Counted from the stretch's first letter, positions 25,135 through 37,341 are shown. The stretch: DNA of 64,000 nucleotides from CATQHW01 sp965215345 (GCA_965215345.1 CBDCDL010000002.1:2356001-2420000), one strand, 5' to 3'. A program made the numbers and translations. The notes: generated by a model from the letters alone, not told the origin.

Positions 25135-26125
25135 ATGGGGGCGCTCGTGCGCTATGGTTGCCATGAGCGCCAGCCACATGATCGCTTCAGCCTCCGTCCA
25201 TGCGAACGGTTCGAGAGAACCCCGCACCATACGCGCCTCGACGCGCACGATCGGGTTCCCGTCACATCGCTGGACAGGTCGGTCCTCGTCTGCGGCAGTG
25301 CGAGTGATGCTCTTGAGTTGCTGCCCGAACGGTGCGTTCGGACTGTGGTGACCTCGCCGCCGTACTGGTCGCTGCAGGGACTACGAGGTCGACCGGCAGA
25401 TCGGTCGCGACGATTTCCTCGCGGATTACGTCGAGAGCATCGTCCAGACGTTCGACAAGGTGCGCCGCGTGCTTACCGACGACGGCACCGTCTGGCTCAA
25501 CGTCGGCGACGCGTATACGTCGGGCAACCGACGATATCGAGCACCGGACCGCAAGAACCGGGCTCGAGCGATGGACTGTCCGGCCGGTAACCCCCGACGG
25601 ACTCAAGCCGAAGGACCTGATCGGCGTCCCCTGGCGCTTGGCGTTCGCGCTGCAAGACGCCGGCTGGTGGCTCCGGTCGGAAGTCATCTGGAACAAGCCG
25701 AACGCTCACCCGGAGTCGGTCCGGGACCGACCCACGAAAGCGCACGAGACCGTGTTCCTGCTCTCCAGGAATCAGGACTACCACTATGACACCGAGGTCG
25801 TGCGCGGGCCGAGGGGACGCCGGCTGCGGACGGTGTGGGACATCCCGACAGAGCCCCGGAAGGGCAGCGGCGCGATGGACGATCACCCGGCGGTGATGCC
25901 GATGAAGCTGGCGCGGCGATGCGTAGCGATCACCAGCCGGCCTGACGACGTGGTGCTGGATCCGTACGCCGGTGATTCCGGGACGACGCTGATCGCGGCC
26001 CAGGACTTGGGCAGGCGATGGGTCGGCGTGGAGTTGAACGGCCGGCATACGTGGACCTGATCGAGCGCAGGATCGGTGCCGGGACGCCAAACCTCTTTGT
26101 GGCGGCCGATCCAGCGGCCACATGA
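25135..26125 (+). pseudogene. DNA methyltransferase (N4/N6) with three frameshifts
   Basis: Segments of one site-specific methyltransferase occur in successive frames. Motif IV VVTSPPYWSL is at 25350. DYEVDRQIGRDDF to VWLNVGDAYTSGNRR follows in the next frame. VTPDGLKPKDLIGVPWRLAF, WWLRSEVIWNKPN and the SAM motif LDPYAGDSGTTLIAAQD are in the third. AYVDLIERRIGAGTPNLF comes after another change near 26035, ending at 26125. Breaks lie near 25378, 25575 and 26035. The start is uncertain (ATG 25135 or later). No intact restriction gene is adjacent; the small reading at 26157-26249 is too short to judge. Probably an inactivated modification gene in a defence cluster. Confidence 0.78.
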
Positions 26126-26281
26126 GCCCCGAGCAGCACCACAGGATCTCGAGGCGATGAAAGCCCGGATCGACACGCTGATGTTCGCCCTCGACACCAG
26201 CGACGGCCGGGCCGGGAGAGGCGGGCACATCAGCATATGGGACCGCTGACCGGCGGTTTTCACCTCCCGTGCCACGAGCGG

Positions 26282-26740
26282 CTACAGGAGATGCAGTGTG
26301 CGGGCGAGGACGGCGCTGCCCACGCCGATCAGCAGGCCGACGGCCACCTCCGGGATGGAGTGGCCGACGTCGTGCGAGGTCTCCGGCCGGCTCGCCTCGG
26401 GCATCGGAGCGATCATCTGGCGCAGCGCCTCCGAGTTGATCTGGATCGCTCCGCGCACGCGGATGGCATCGAAGATGATGATCACGCTGAATGCGCAGGC
26501 GATCGCGAACAGGTCGGATGCCACGCCGGCGCGCAGGCCGACGGCGGTGGTGAGCGCCGCGACGAAGGCGGTGTGGGAGGACGGCATGCCGCCGGCCGCG
26601 AACAGCCGGCGCCACGCGAAGGTGCGCGTGCGCGAGGAGTGCACGGCTATCTTGAAGATCTGGCACCCCACCTGGACCACGACGGCCACGAGGAGGGATG
26701 CGCTCACACCGGCCGTCATCAGGACGGCGGATGCTACCAT
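26282..26740 (-). CDS. DUF212 (YuiD-type, PAP2-related) membrane protein
   Basis: 152 residues with four hydrophobic segments and the family motifs GGMPSSHTAFV and the histidine-bearing HDVGHSIPEVAVGLLIG, which resemble the phosphatase site of acid phosphatase/haloperoxidase relatives. Substrate unknown. Its start is only 6 bp from the divergent dehydrogenase start, so promoters must lie within the neighbouring coding sequences or be leaderless. Confidence 0.85.
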   Translation of the reverse strand: MVASAVLMTAGVSASLLVAVVVQVGCQIFKIAVHSSRTRTFAWRRLFAAGGMPSSHTAFVAALTTAVGLRAGVASDLFAIACAFSVIIIFDAIRVRGAIQINSEALRQMIAPMPEASRPETSHDVGHSIPEVAVGLLIGVGSAVLARTLHLL

Positions 26741-26746
26741 GAGCGT

Positions 26747-27715
26747 ATGGGTTCGCTGGTAGCACTTGGTCTCCCGCGACGACTTCGCGGTCCCTCACCG
26801 ACCTTGGCCGAGCGGATCGCCGCGGCCGGGGGCGAGTTGCGCCGGCGCGACTGCACCACCGGCGCGGACGTGGTGGACGCTGCGCGCGGCGCACCGGTCG
26901 TCTGGGTGTTCGGCGGCGGGAGGCTGCTGACCGGGGAGCTGCTCGCCGAGTTGCCCGACTGCCGCCTGATCGTTCGCAGCGGCAGCGGCACCGACAACAT
27001 CCCGGTCGCCGCGGCGCACGCGCGCGGCATCGCCGTCGGCAACACGCCGGAGGCGACCCGCGACGTGGTGGCCGACCACACGATCGGCGTGCTCATCGCC
27101 CGGCACCGCCGCATCGTTCTCAAGGACCGCCACATCCGCCGGGGGGTCTACTCGCAGGACAACCCGCAGACCGGCCCGGCGCTGGCCGGCATGACCCTGG
27201 GCCTGATCGGCTTCGGCCACATCGGCGCCGCGGTCGCCGTCCGTGCGGCGCCGTTCGGGCTGCGGGTGCTGGCCACCGACCCGGCCAGGAGCGACGCGGA
27301 GATCCGTGCCGGCGGCGCGGAGCCGGTCGAGCTGGACGCGCTCCTGCGCACCAGCGACTTCGTGTCGCTCCACGTCCCGCTGCTTGCCAGCACCACGGCG
27401 CTGATCGGCGCGCGCGAGCTCGCCGCGATGCAGCCGCACGCGATCCTGATCAACACGTCGCGCGGCAAGGTCGTCGATCAGGGGGCCATGATCGCCGCGC
27501 TGCAATCCGGGCGGATCGCCGGCGCTGCGCTCGACGTGTTCGACCCGGAGCCGCTGCCGCCCGACAGCCCGCTGATCGGCATGGAGCAGGTAGTGCTCAC
27601 ACCGCACACCGCCGGCTCCGGCGCCGCGATGATCCGTCGATTCTGGGAGGACTCGATCACGACCATCGGCCACTTCCTGCGCACCGGCCGGCCGCGGTGG
27701 GAAGTGACCGCGTAG
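26747..27715 (+). CDS. D-isomer-specific 2-hydroxyacid dehydrogenase
   Basis: 322 residues. The NAD site is GLIGFGHIGAAVAVRA; catalytic Arg lies in NTSRGKVVDQGAM, Glu in VFDPEPLPPDSP and His in LTPHTAGSGA. The early RSGSGTDNIPVAAAHARGI is typical of phosphoglycerate dehydrogenase-like enzymes, but the C-terminal ACT domain of SerA is absent, so a glyoxylate/hydroxypyruvate or other 2-ketoacid reductase is likely. The ATG at 26747 is used because sequence upstream belongs to the divergent gene. Confidence 0.88.
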   Translation: MGSLVALGLPRRLRGPSPTLAERIAAAGGELRRRDCTTGADVVDAARGAPVVWVFGGGRLLTGELLAELPDCRLIVRSGSGTDNIPVAAAHARGIAVGNTPEATRDVVADHTIGVLIARHRRIVLKDRHIRRGVYSQDNPQTGPALAGMTLGLIGFGHIGAAVAVRAAPFGLRVLATDPARSDAEIRAGGAEPVELDALLRTSDFVSLHVPLLASTTALIGARELAAMQPHAILINTSRGKVVDQGAMIAALQSGRIAGAALDVFDPEPLPPDSPLIGMEQVVLTPHTAGSGAAMIRRFWEDSITTIGHFLRTGRPRWEVTA

Positions 27716-27772
27716 CGCCCCGAAACCGTAGCCTCCGGCTCCGCTTTCGGGCCCATCCCCACCTTTCGCTCC

Positions 27773-27818
27773 GGAGTCTGTCGGCCTTCCCGCTGACGCG
27801 GCAAATCCGACAGACTCC
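27773..27818. terminator. Bidirectional hairpin between convergent genes
   Basis: GGAGTCTGTCGG (27773-27784) pairs with CCGACAGACTCC (27807-27818), a 12-bp perfect stem with a 22-nt loop, between the dehydrogenase and the SelA-like gene, which converge here. Confidence 0.65.
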
Positions 27819-27842
27819 CATGCGCTCCGGGCCGCCGGGCTC

Positions 27843-29057
27843 CTACAGCAACGCGCGCAGGCGGTCGACGATCACGGCGACTTCGGGTTCCGACAGGCAG
27901 GTCGGGCTGAAGCGCAGCAACCCCTCGCGCACGCCGCCTGCGTTGACATGGATGGGCGGGTCGCCGCCCTGCAGGGCGGCGGTGAGCTCCAGGGCGTCGC
28001 GCCGCTCCGGGCGCACTTCCACGATCGGGGTTCCGTCGCGGCTGTCGTCGATGCGCACCTGGCACGGCGTGTCGCGCAGCAGCTCGACGAGTCGGTCGGA
28101 CAGGCGCCGCCAGCCGGCGATCCGCTCACGGTCGGGGACGGCCGCGAACCGTTGCAGGGCGACCAGCAGGCCGGCGATCTGTTCCTTGCCGACCTTGCAG
28201 GGGCGGCCGATGCCGTGGTGCGGGGCGCCTGCCAGCGGCGGCTCGCCGGCGATCCAGGACGGCGGGCGCCACAGCTCCGGCAGCACGTCCTGGTCGAAGA
28301 GCTGCAGCGCCGCCGCGCCCACCAGCCGGCGGCGGCCGCACAGGATGCCCGTTCCCTGCGGCCCGCCGATCGCCTTGCCTCCGGAGAAGCACACCAGGTC
28401 GGCGCCGGCGTCAACGAAGGCGCGCAGGTTGGACTGTGGCGGCAGCCGGCCGGCGGCATCGACGATCACCGGCACGCCGCGCGCGTGCGCTTCGGCGATC
28501 ACCTGCTCCAGGGGCGGCTGCGAGCAGGACTGGGCGACGTAGGCGATGGCGGCGGTCCGTTCGTCGATCGCGGCGCCCAGCTCCCACGCCTCCGTGTCGC
28601 GGACGCCGGCCCCGGAAAACCGATCGGCGATGCCGACCTCGACCAGCTCGGCGCCGGCGGTGCGCAGCGCGTGGTCGTAGAGGTTGCGGTGGCTGCGGGG
28701 GATGAGGATGCGGTTGCGGCCGGCCACGTGCGGCAGCCGCCCCATGCGGTCGGGATCGAGGCCGGTCAGGCAGGCGGCGGCGCCGAGCAGCAACGCCGCC
28801 GCCGCGCCGCTGGTGACCAGCCCGGCCTCCGCGCCGGTGTGCTCGGCGATGATCTCGCTGGCGCGCTCCTGCAGCGTCTCGATAGCCACGCACCGGCCCA
28901 TCGCCTCCGCGACCGCGGCGGCCACCTCCGGGTCGGCGCGGCCGCCGCCCAGACGGGTGGCGGGACCCGCCGCGTTGACGATCGTGGGGACGCCGAGCCT
29001 GGCGAAGACGCCCGGAGGCCCTTCACTCCTCGCGTGAGGTTCGCTTCGCTCACTCAC
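27843..29057 (-). CDS. SelA-like PLP-dependent enzyme
   Basis: 404 residues of the SelA/DgaE (fold-type I) family. It opens RLGVPTIVNAAGPATRLGGG, has LVTSGAAAALLLGAAACLTG, the PLP-binding Asp in PVIVDAAGRLPP, and the Schiff-base lysine in VCFSGGKAIGGPQGTG. True SelA proteins are longer at the N-terminus and sit with selB/selC, which are absent here. A D-glucosaminate-6-phosphate ammonia-lyase-like or other beta-eliminating activity is more likely. The exact start is uncertain; ATG 29057 is the longest. Confidence 0.82.
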   Translation of the reverse strand: MSERSEPHARSEGPPGVFARLGVPTIVNAAGPATRLGGGRADPEVAAAVAEAMGRCVAIETLQERASEIIAEHTGAEAGLVTSGAAAALLLGAAACLTGLDPDRMGRLPHVAGRNRILIPRSHRNLYDHALRTAGAELVEVGIADRFSGAGVRDTEAWELGAAIDERTAAIAYVAQSCSQPPLEQVIAEAHARGVPVIVDAAGRLPPQSNLRAFVDAGADLVCFSGGKAIGGPQGTGILCGRRRLVGAAALQLFDQDVLPELWRPPSWIAGEPPLAGAPHHGIGRPCKVGKEQIAGLLVALQRFAAVPDRERIAGWRRLSDRLVELLRDTPCQVRIDDSRDGTPIVEVRPERRDALELTAALQGGDPPIHVNAGGVREGLLRFSPTCLSEPEVAVIVDRLRALL

Positions 29058-29087
29058 GGAACATGCCGGTCGGCGTGGCCGGAAGAG

Positions 29088-29342
29088 TCAGCTTTCGTCG
29101 GGGAGGCCGTACCTGCGCCGGAACCGCTCGATGCGGCCGGCGGTGTCGACGAGCTTCTGCTTGCCGGTAAAGAACGGGTGGGAGGCACTGGAGATTTCCA
29201 GGGTCACCAGGGGATACTCGTTGCCGTCCTCCCAGACCACCGTCTCCCTGGACCTGACGGTCGAGCGGGTCAGGAACTGGAAGTCGCTGGCCGCGTCCTT
29301 GAACACGACCGGCCGGTACTCGGGATGGATGTCGGGTTTCAT
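29088..29342 (-). CDS. rpmE2: 50S ribosomal protein L31, type B
   Basis: 84 residues (MKPDIHPEYRPVVFKDAASD, SASHPFFTGKQKLVDTAGRI, FRRRYG). It has the type-B insertion and lacks the zinc-binding cysteines of L31 type A. Such zinc-free paralogues are often induced under zinc limitation by Zur. The start overlaps the stop of rpmB by one base (TGATG), so the two are coupled. Confidence 0.95.
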   Translation of the reverse strand: MKPDIHPEYRPVVFKDAASDFQFLTRSTVRSRETVVWEDGNEYPLVTLEISSASHPFFTGKQKLVDTAGRIERFRRRYGLPDES

Positions 29343-29614
29343 CAGCCGCTCCCCGGTGGCGGGCCGCTCACCGGACGCGCCACGTCCTTGAGGGTCAGGC
29401 CTTCGTCCTTGAGGAATCGCATCAGACCCTTCTTGTTCACCGTGCGCAGCGCTCGCGTCGACAGCTTGAGACGCACCACCCGGCCGAGCTCCGGCACGTA
29501 CAGCCGCTTCTCCTGGACGTTGGGCCGCTGCACGCGCCGCGTCTTGTTGTGCGCGTGCGATACGTTGTTGCCGCTGAGCGGACCCTTGCCGGTCAGCGCA
29601 CATCGCCTTGACAT
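29342..29614 (-). CDS. rpmB: 50S ribosomal protein L28
   Basis: 90 residues, opening MSRRCALTGKGPLSGNNVSH with the conserved NNVSHAHNKTRR. Only one cysteine is present, so this is the zinc-free form. Together with type-B L31 it makes the kind of low-zinc ribosomal cassette controlled by Zur in other bacteria; I could not see a clear Zur box in the upstream region. Confidence 0.95.
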   Translation of the reverse strand: MSRRCALTGKGPLSGNNVSHAHNKTRRVQRPNVQEKRLYVPELGRVVRLKLSTRALRTVNKKGLMRFLKDEGLTLKDVARPVSGPPPGSG

Positions 29615-30015
29615 GCCGGGGAGTATGCTCCATTCCGGCCGGCGAGGGAAGAGGGTGTCGTCGAAGGCAACAGCCGGTCGCATCGAGTGAGGTTCTGCTG
29701 GATGATCTGCCGCAGTCTCCGTGAACTCCTGATCGACGAGTGCCTGAGTCCCGATCTCGCGGCTTTTTGACCACAAGAGGCATCCAGCTTCCGGGCTCCG
29801 ACTCCCCGGGAAGGACAATGCTGCGTGATCAGGAGACGCTGCGTGATCAGGAGACGTGAGGGAACGGCTCGGGGGTCTGGGCCCGCCGGGGCGCGACAGG
29901 CGCTGACAACGAACGACGGCGCGGGTCGGGACGGTAGCGGAGATGCCTGACCTATGGGCCCAGGAACTCCGCACGTACCTGAGCGGGCGAGTTTGCGGTA
30001 CTCTGTCAGGGACAC
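29615..30015. other. Intergenic region between rpmB and mogA
   Basis: The two flanking genes diverge, so this 400-bp region should carry both promoters. I find no gene in it. It holds an exact 18-bp tandem duplication (GCTGCGTGATCAGGAGAC at 29820-29837 and 29838-29855). Confidence 0.5.
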
Positions 30016-30546
30016 ATGACGACCCGCATCGGCATCATCAACGTATCGGACCGGGCCAGCGCCGGCGTGTACGAGGACACGCCGGGCAAGGCGGTGGTGG
30101 CCCTGCTGGAGCGCTGCCTGACCACCCCGTTCGAGCCGGTCTACCAGGTTCTCCCCGACGAGCAGGACCAGCTTCAGGAGGCGATGTGCCGGATGGCCGA
30201 CCAGGACGGCTGCTGCCTGATCGTCACCACCGGCGGCACCGGCCCGGCGCTTCGCGACGTCACGCCGGAGGCGACCGAGGCGGTCTGCCACAAGATGCTG
30301 CCGGGCTTCGGGGAGCTGATGCGGCAGGTGTCGCTGCGCTACGTGCCGACCGCGATTCTGTCACGCCAGACCGCCGGGATACGCGGCGGCGCCCTGATCC
30401 TGAACCTGCCCGGCCGCCCGCGCGCCATCGAGCAGTGCCTGGAGGCGGTCTTTCCGGCCATTCCCTACTGCATCGATCTTCTCGGCGGCCCGCGCCTGGA
30501 GTGCGACCCGGCCGAGATCACCGCCTTCCGACCCAAGGGGGCGTAG
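30016..30546 (+). CDS. mogA: Molybdopterin adenylyltransferase MogA
   Basis: 176 residues. The MoaB/MogA fold is shown by IGIINVSDRASAGVYEDTPG, CCLIVTTGGTGPALRDVTPEAT and AGIRGGALILNLPGRPRAI. MogA adenylates molybdopterin before molybdate insertion. No other molybdenum-cofactor genes are in the window; the next gene begins 27 bp downstream. Confidence 0.93.
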   Translation: MTTRIGIINVSDRASAGVYEDTPGKAVVALLERCLTTPFEPVYQVLPDEQDQLQEAMCRMADQDGCCLIVTTGGTGPALRDVTPEATEAVCHKMLPGFGELMRQVSLRYVPTAILSRQTAGIRGGALILNLPGRPRAIEQCLEAVFPAIPYCIDLLGGPRLECDPAEITAFRPKGA

Positions 30547-30573
30547 GAGTTCCAGACGGATGGACCCAGACGG

Positions 30574-31563
30574 ATGGACGTAGCCACCCTGCCGACCATC
30601 GCGGACGTGCGCGAGGCGGCCGAGCGCATTCGCCCGCACGTGCACGCCACTCCGGTGTTCACCAGCCGGTATTTCGATCGCGCCGTGGGAGCGAGCCTCT
30701 TCTTCAAGTGCGAAAACCTGCAGAAGGTGGGCGCGTTCAAGAGCCGCGGCGCCTGCAACGCGGTGTTCAGCCTGTCGGACCATCAGGCGGCGGCCGGCGT
30801 GGCGACGCACTCCTCGGGCAACCACGGCCAGGCGGTGGCGTATGCCGCCGGGCTGCGCGGCATCCCGGCGACCGTGGTGATGCCGCGCGGCACGACGGAG
30901 ATCAAGCGGCGCGCCGTGCACGGCTACGGCGCCCGCACGGTGGAGAGCGGCCCGACGCTGGCCGAGCGGGAAGGGACCACGCAGCGGATCGCCGACGCCG
31001 ACGGAGCGCACGTGATCCATCCGTACGACGACGCCGACGTGGTGGCGGGGCAGGGCACCGTCGCGCTGGAGCTGATGAAACAGGCCGGGCCGCTGGACGC
31101 GCTGCTGGTGCCGGTGGGCGGCGGTGGCCTCGCCTCCGGCACCGTGCTGGCCGCCGGCGGAGAAGCCGGTGTCCGGGCAGGCGGTGAGCCGGTCGTCTAC
31201 GCGGCCGAGCCGGAGTTGGCCGATGACGCCCATGAATCGCTGCGGACCGGTGTGCGGCAGCCGGAGCGACCGCCGCACACGGTCGCGGAGGGGTTGCGCA
31301 CCAGCCTGGGCGACATCACCTTCCCGCTGGTCCGGGACGGCGTGCGCGAGATCCTGCTGGTCGACGATCGGGAGATCGTGGCGGCGACGCTCGCCTTCAT
31401 CACCCGGACCAAGCTGCTGATCGAGCCCTCGGCCGGCGTCGTGATCGCCGCGTTGCTGCGCCACCGGGAGCGCTTCGCGGGCTCCCGCGTGGGCGTGGTC
31501 CTGACCGGCGGCAACGTCGACCTGGCTGCCCTGGGAGCGCTTGCGGAGCGGACCGGTGGCTGA
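30574..31563 (+). CDS. Threonine dehydratase / serine racemase-like PLP enzyme
   Basis: 329 residues, fold-type II. The PLP lysine is in VGAFKSRGACNAVF, the substrate/phosphate loop is THSSGNHGQAVAYAA, and the glycine loop is VPVGGGGLASG. It lacks the C-terminal ACT regulatory domains of biosynthetic IlvA, as in catabolic TdcB and serine racemases. It overlaps the start of the FAD/Fe-S oxidase and appears to be part of the mogA-to-acnA run. Confidence 0.9.
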   Translation: MDVATLPTIADVREAAERIRPHVHATPVFTSRYFDRAVGASLFFKCENLQKVGAFKSRGACNAVFSLSDHQAAAGVATHSSGNHGQAVAYAAGLRGIPATVVMPRGTTEIKRRAVHGYGARTVESGPTLAEREGTTQRIADADGAHVIHPYDDADVVAGQGTVALELMKQAGPLDALLVPVGGGGLASGTVLAAGGEAGVRAGGEPVVYAAEPELADDAHESLRTGVRQPERPPHTVAEGLRTSLGDITFPLVRDGVREILLVDDREIVAATLAFITRTKLLIEPSAGVVIAALLRHRERFAGSRVGVVLTGGNVDLAALGALAERTGG

Positions 31564-34500
31564 GGCGGCGGTGGCCGCGCGGCCGGCGGCGGCCGTGCAG
31601 CCCGCGGCGGCACCGCCGCCGCGTGAGACGGTGCAACGGGTCGCGGATTTCCTGGCGGAGTTGAGCGGCCGGGTGCGGGGCGAATTGCGCACCGACACCT
31701 ATACCCGCATCCTGTACAGCACCGACGCCAGCATCTATCAGGTGATGCCGCACGGCGTGCTGATCGCCCGCGACGAGGAGGACGTGCACGCCGCCGTGGA
31801 GGCGGCAGCCCGCCACAAGGTGCCGATCCTGCCGCGTGCGGCGGGCAGCAGCCTGGCCGGCCAGGCGGTCAACGAGGCGCTGGTCATCGACACGTCGCGG
31901 TTCCTGGACCGGGTGGTGGAGCTCGACACCGAGGAGCGCCGGATTCGCCTGCAGCCGGGCATCGTGCTGGACGCGCTCAACGGCTACCTGCGCCCGCACG
32001 GGCTGCAGTTCGGGCCCGATCCCGCCTCCAGCAACCGCGCCGCGATGGGCGGCATCGTCGGCAACAACTCCACCGGCTCCCACTCGATCCTGTACGGCAT
32101 GACCGCCGACCACGTGCTGGGCATGCAGGCGATCCTGGCGGACGGCACCCGCTGCCGGTTCGGCCCGCTCGACGCCGACGGTCTGGCCACCCACCAGGCC
32201 CGTGCGGGCATGGAAGGCGCGGTCTATCGCGCCGTGGCGGCCATCGCCGCCGGCGGCCGCGAGGCGATCCTGGCAGGAACCCCGGCGCACTGGCGGCGCT
32301 GCGGCGGCTACAACCTGGACCGGTTCGTGGACGGGGCCAGCTTCACCTACCCGCAGGACCCGCACTTCAACCTGGCCAAGCTGGTGTGCGGCTCCGAGGG
32401 CACGCTGGCGGTGATGACCGAGCTGACGCTCAACCTGGTGCCGGTGCCCGCTCACACGGCGCTGGCGGTCGTGCACTTCGATGACCTGTTCAGGGCGCTG
32501 TCCTCCGTAGAGACCATCCTGGAGACCGACCCGTCGGCGGTGGAGCTGCTCGACGACTTCGGCCTGACGCTGGCCCGCGAGGTGCCGCAGTACGCGCGGC
32601 TGATGGCCGGCTTCATCTCGGGCACCCCCAACTGCGTGCTGATCACCGAGTACTCCGGTGACAGCCCGCGGGAGCTGAAGCAGCGCATCGACGCGCTGGG
32701 CGGCCACCTGCGCCGCCACGGCGTGCGCGCCACGGTGGTGCCGGCGCTCGACCCCGCGCTGCAGACCGACGTGTGGACGGTGCGCAAGGTCGGGCTCGGC
32801 CTGATGATGAGCATCAAGGGCGACTACAAGCCGATCCCGTTCATCGAGGACGCGGCGGTCCCGGTCGAGCACCTGGCCGAGTACGTGACCGGCATCGAGC
32901 GGTTCTGCAACGACATCGGCACCCGCGTGGCCTACTACGCGCACGCCTCGGCCGGCTGTATCCACATCCGGCCGCTGATCAACGCCAAGCTGGCCGCGGA
33001 GGTGGACAAGCTGCCGCTCATCTCCAGCTTCGCGCTGGAGCTGCTCGGCCGCTTCGGCGGCAGCCTGTCCAGCGAGCACGGCGACGGCCGCGCGCGGAGC
33101 TGGCAGAACGAGAGCTTCTTCGGCCCCGACCTGTACCGGCTCTACCAGGAGGTCAAGGGCGCCTTCGACCCGCACGGCATCCTCAATCCGGGCAATGTCG
33201 TGGACGCGCCGCCGATGACCGAGTCGCTGCGCTACGGTGACGCCTACCGCACGCAGCCGCACCGCGAGCACCTGGCCTTCCGCAGCGACCACGGCTTCAC
33301 GCGCGCCGTGGAGATGTGCAACGGCGCCGGCATCTGCCGCAAGCGGACCGAGGGCACGATGTGCCCGAGCTTCATGGCCACACGGGAGGAGGAGCACTCC
33401 ACGCGCGGGCGGGCCAACGCGCTGCGGGCCGCGCTGTCCGGCGCGCTCCCGCACGACGAACTCACCTCGGAGCGCATGTTCGAGGTGATGGACCTCTGCA
33501 TCGAGTGCAAGGCCTGCAAGGCCGAGTGCCCCTCGTCGGTCGACATGGCCAAGATCAAGATCGAGTTCCTGGCCACCTACTACGACCGGCACCGGCTGCC
33601 GCTGCGCTCGCGGCTGTTCGCGGACATCGGCCGCGCCAGCCGGCTGCTGGCGGGGCCGCTCGCCGGCGCGGTCAACCGGCTGGTGGCGCCGGCGCCGGTC
33701 AGGCGCCTCCTCGAGCGGTTCGCCGGCATCAGCGCTCAGCGCACCCTGCCGGCGTTCAGCGGCAGTCCCTTCCCCGCCTGGGCTCGCCGCCGCGGGCTCG
33801 ACCGCGTGCCGTCCGGGCGCGCGGTGGCGCTGTTCCCGGACACCTTCAACAGTTTCAACACGCCGGAGGTGGCGCGCGCCGCCACCGAGGTGCTGGAACG
33901 GGCCGGCTTCGCGGTGACCGTGCCCGAGTATGGCTGCTGCGGGCGGCCGATGCTCTCCAAGGGCCTGGTGCGGCGCGCCCGGCGGGCCGCCCGCGCGACC
34001 GTCGCCCGCCTGGCGCCTCTGGCTCGTGCCGGCGTGCCGATCGTCGGGCTGGAGCCGAGTTGCGTGTCGGCCATTCGCGACGAGTACCGGTCGCTGCTGC
34101 CCGACGACGAGGACGCTGCGCTGGTCGCCGAGCATGTGGAGACCTTCGAGGAGCTGATCGCGCGGGCGCACGCGGACGGCGAGCTCGACCTCGACCTGAA
34201 CGGCCACCACGGGGGGTTGCTGCTGCACGGTCACTGTCACCAGAAGGCGCTGATCGGCACCGGTCCCAGCAAGAGCACGCTGGGCCTCACCGGCGCGGAG
34301 GTGACCGAGGTGGATTCCGGCTGCTGCGGCATGGCCGGCTCCTTCGGCTACGAGGCCGAGCACTACGACGTCTCGATGACGATGGCCGAGCGGCGCCTGC
34401 TGCCGGCCGTGCGGTCGCTCGACGGCGGCGCCACGGTGGTCGCAGCCGGCACCAGTTGCCGGCACCAGATCATGCACGGCACCGGACGCCGCGCACTGCA

Positions 34501-34567
34501 CCCCGCCGAGGTGCTGCACGCCGCGTTGCGCGGCAACAAAGACTCCCACGGCTCGAACGGAGGCTGA
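31556..34567 (+). CDS. FAD-linked oxidase fused to iron-sulphur and CCG domains
   Basis: About 1003 residues. The N-terminal half is a GlcD-type oxidase: PCMH FAD-binding VPILPRAAGSSLAGQAVN, PDPASSNRAAMGGIVGNNST and the C-terminal GSLSSEHGDGRARSW. The middle has two cysteine sets (CNGAGICRKRTEGTMCP and CIECKACKAECPSSV) for 4Fe-4S clusters. The end is a CCG-type domain (YGCCGRPMLSKG, GLEPSC, HGHCHQKAL, DSGCCGMAGSFGYE). The protein thus merges GlcD and GlcF-like roles and probably oxidises a 2-hydroxy acid (D-lactate or glycolate type). GTG 31556 and TTG 31541 are both possible starts. Confidence 0.88.
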   Translation: MAEAAVAARPAAAVQPAAAPPPRETVQRVADFLAELSGRVRGELRTDTYTRILYSTDASIYQVMPHGVLIARDEEDVHAAVEAAARHKVPILPRAAGSSLAGQAVNEALVIDTSRFLDRVVELDTEERRIRLQPGIVLDALNGYLRPHGLQFGPDPASSNRAAMGGIVGNNSTGSHSILYGMTADHVLGMQAILADGTRCRFGPLDADGLATHQARAGMEGAVYRAVAAIAAGGREAILAGTPAHWRRCGGYNLDRFVDGASFTYPQDPHFNLAKLVCGSEGTLAVMTELTLNLVPVPAHTALAVVHFDDLFRALSSVETILETDPSAVELLDDFGLTLAREVPQYARLMAGFISGTPNCVLITEYSGDSPRELKQRIDALGGHLRRHGVRATVVPALDPALQTDVWTVRKVGLGLMMSIKGDYKPIPFIEDAAVPVEHLAEYVTGIERFCNDIGTRVAYYAHASAGCIHIRPLINAKLAAEVDKLPLISSFALELLGRFGGSLSSEHGDGRARSWQNESFFGPDLYRLYQEVKGAFDPHGILNPGNVVDAPPMTESLRYGDAYRTQPHREHLAFRSDHGFTRAVEMCNGAGICRKRTEGTMCPSFMATREEEHSTRGRANALRAALSGALPHDELTSERMFEVMDLCIECKACKAECPSSVDMAKIKIEFLATYYDRHRLPLRSRLFADIGRASRLLAGPLAGAVNRLVAPAPVRRLLERFAGISAQRTLPAFSGSPFPAWARRRGLDRVPSGRAVALFPDTFNSFNTPEVARAATEVLERAGFAVTVPEYGCCGRPMLSKGLVRRARRAARATVARLAPLARAGVPIVGLEPSCVSAIRDEYRSLLPDDEDAALVAEHVETFEELIARAHADGELDLDLNGHHGGLLLHGHCHQKALIGTGPSKSTLGLTGAEVTEVDSGCCGMAGSFGYEAEHYDVSMTMAERRLLPAVRSLDGGATVVAAGTSCRHQIMHGTGRRALHPAEVLHAALRGNKDSHGSNGG

Positions 34568-34573
34568 TCACGG

Positions 34574-37294
<2,721 letters not shown>

Positions 37295-37341
37295 CCGCGG
37301 AGTACGAGCGCGGCTACGGCAGCCGGTGCCCAGTCGCGCGG

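Noticed and set aside
26157..26249. 30-codon reading after the methyltransferase remnant, considered as a restriction-gene fragment
   Set aside because: Too short and without a recognisable motif.
29820..29855. 18-bp tandem duplication considered as a regulatory iteron or Zur site
   Set aside because: Only two copies and no match to known Zur or iteron patterns; recorded as a plain duplication.
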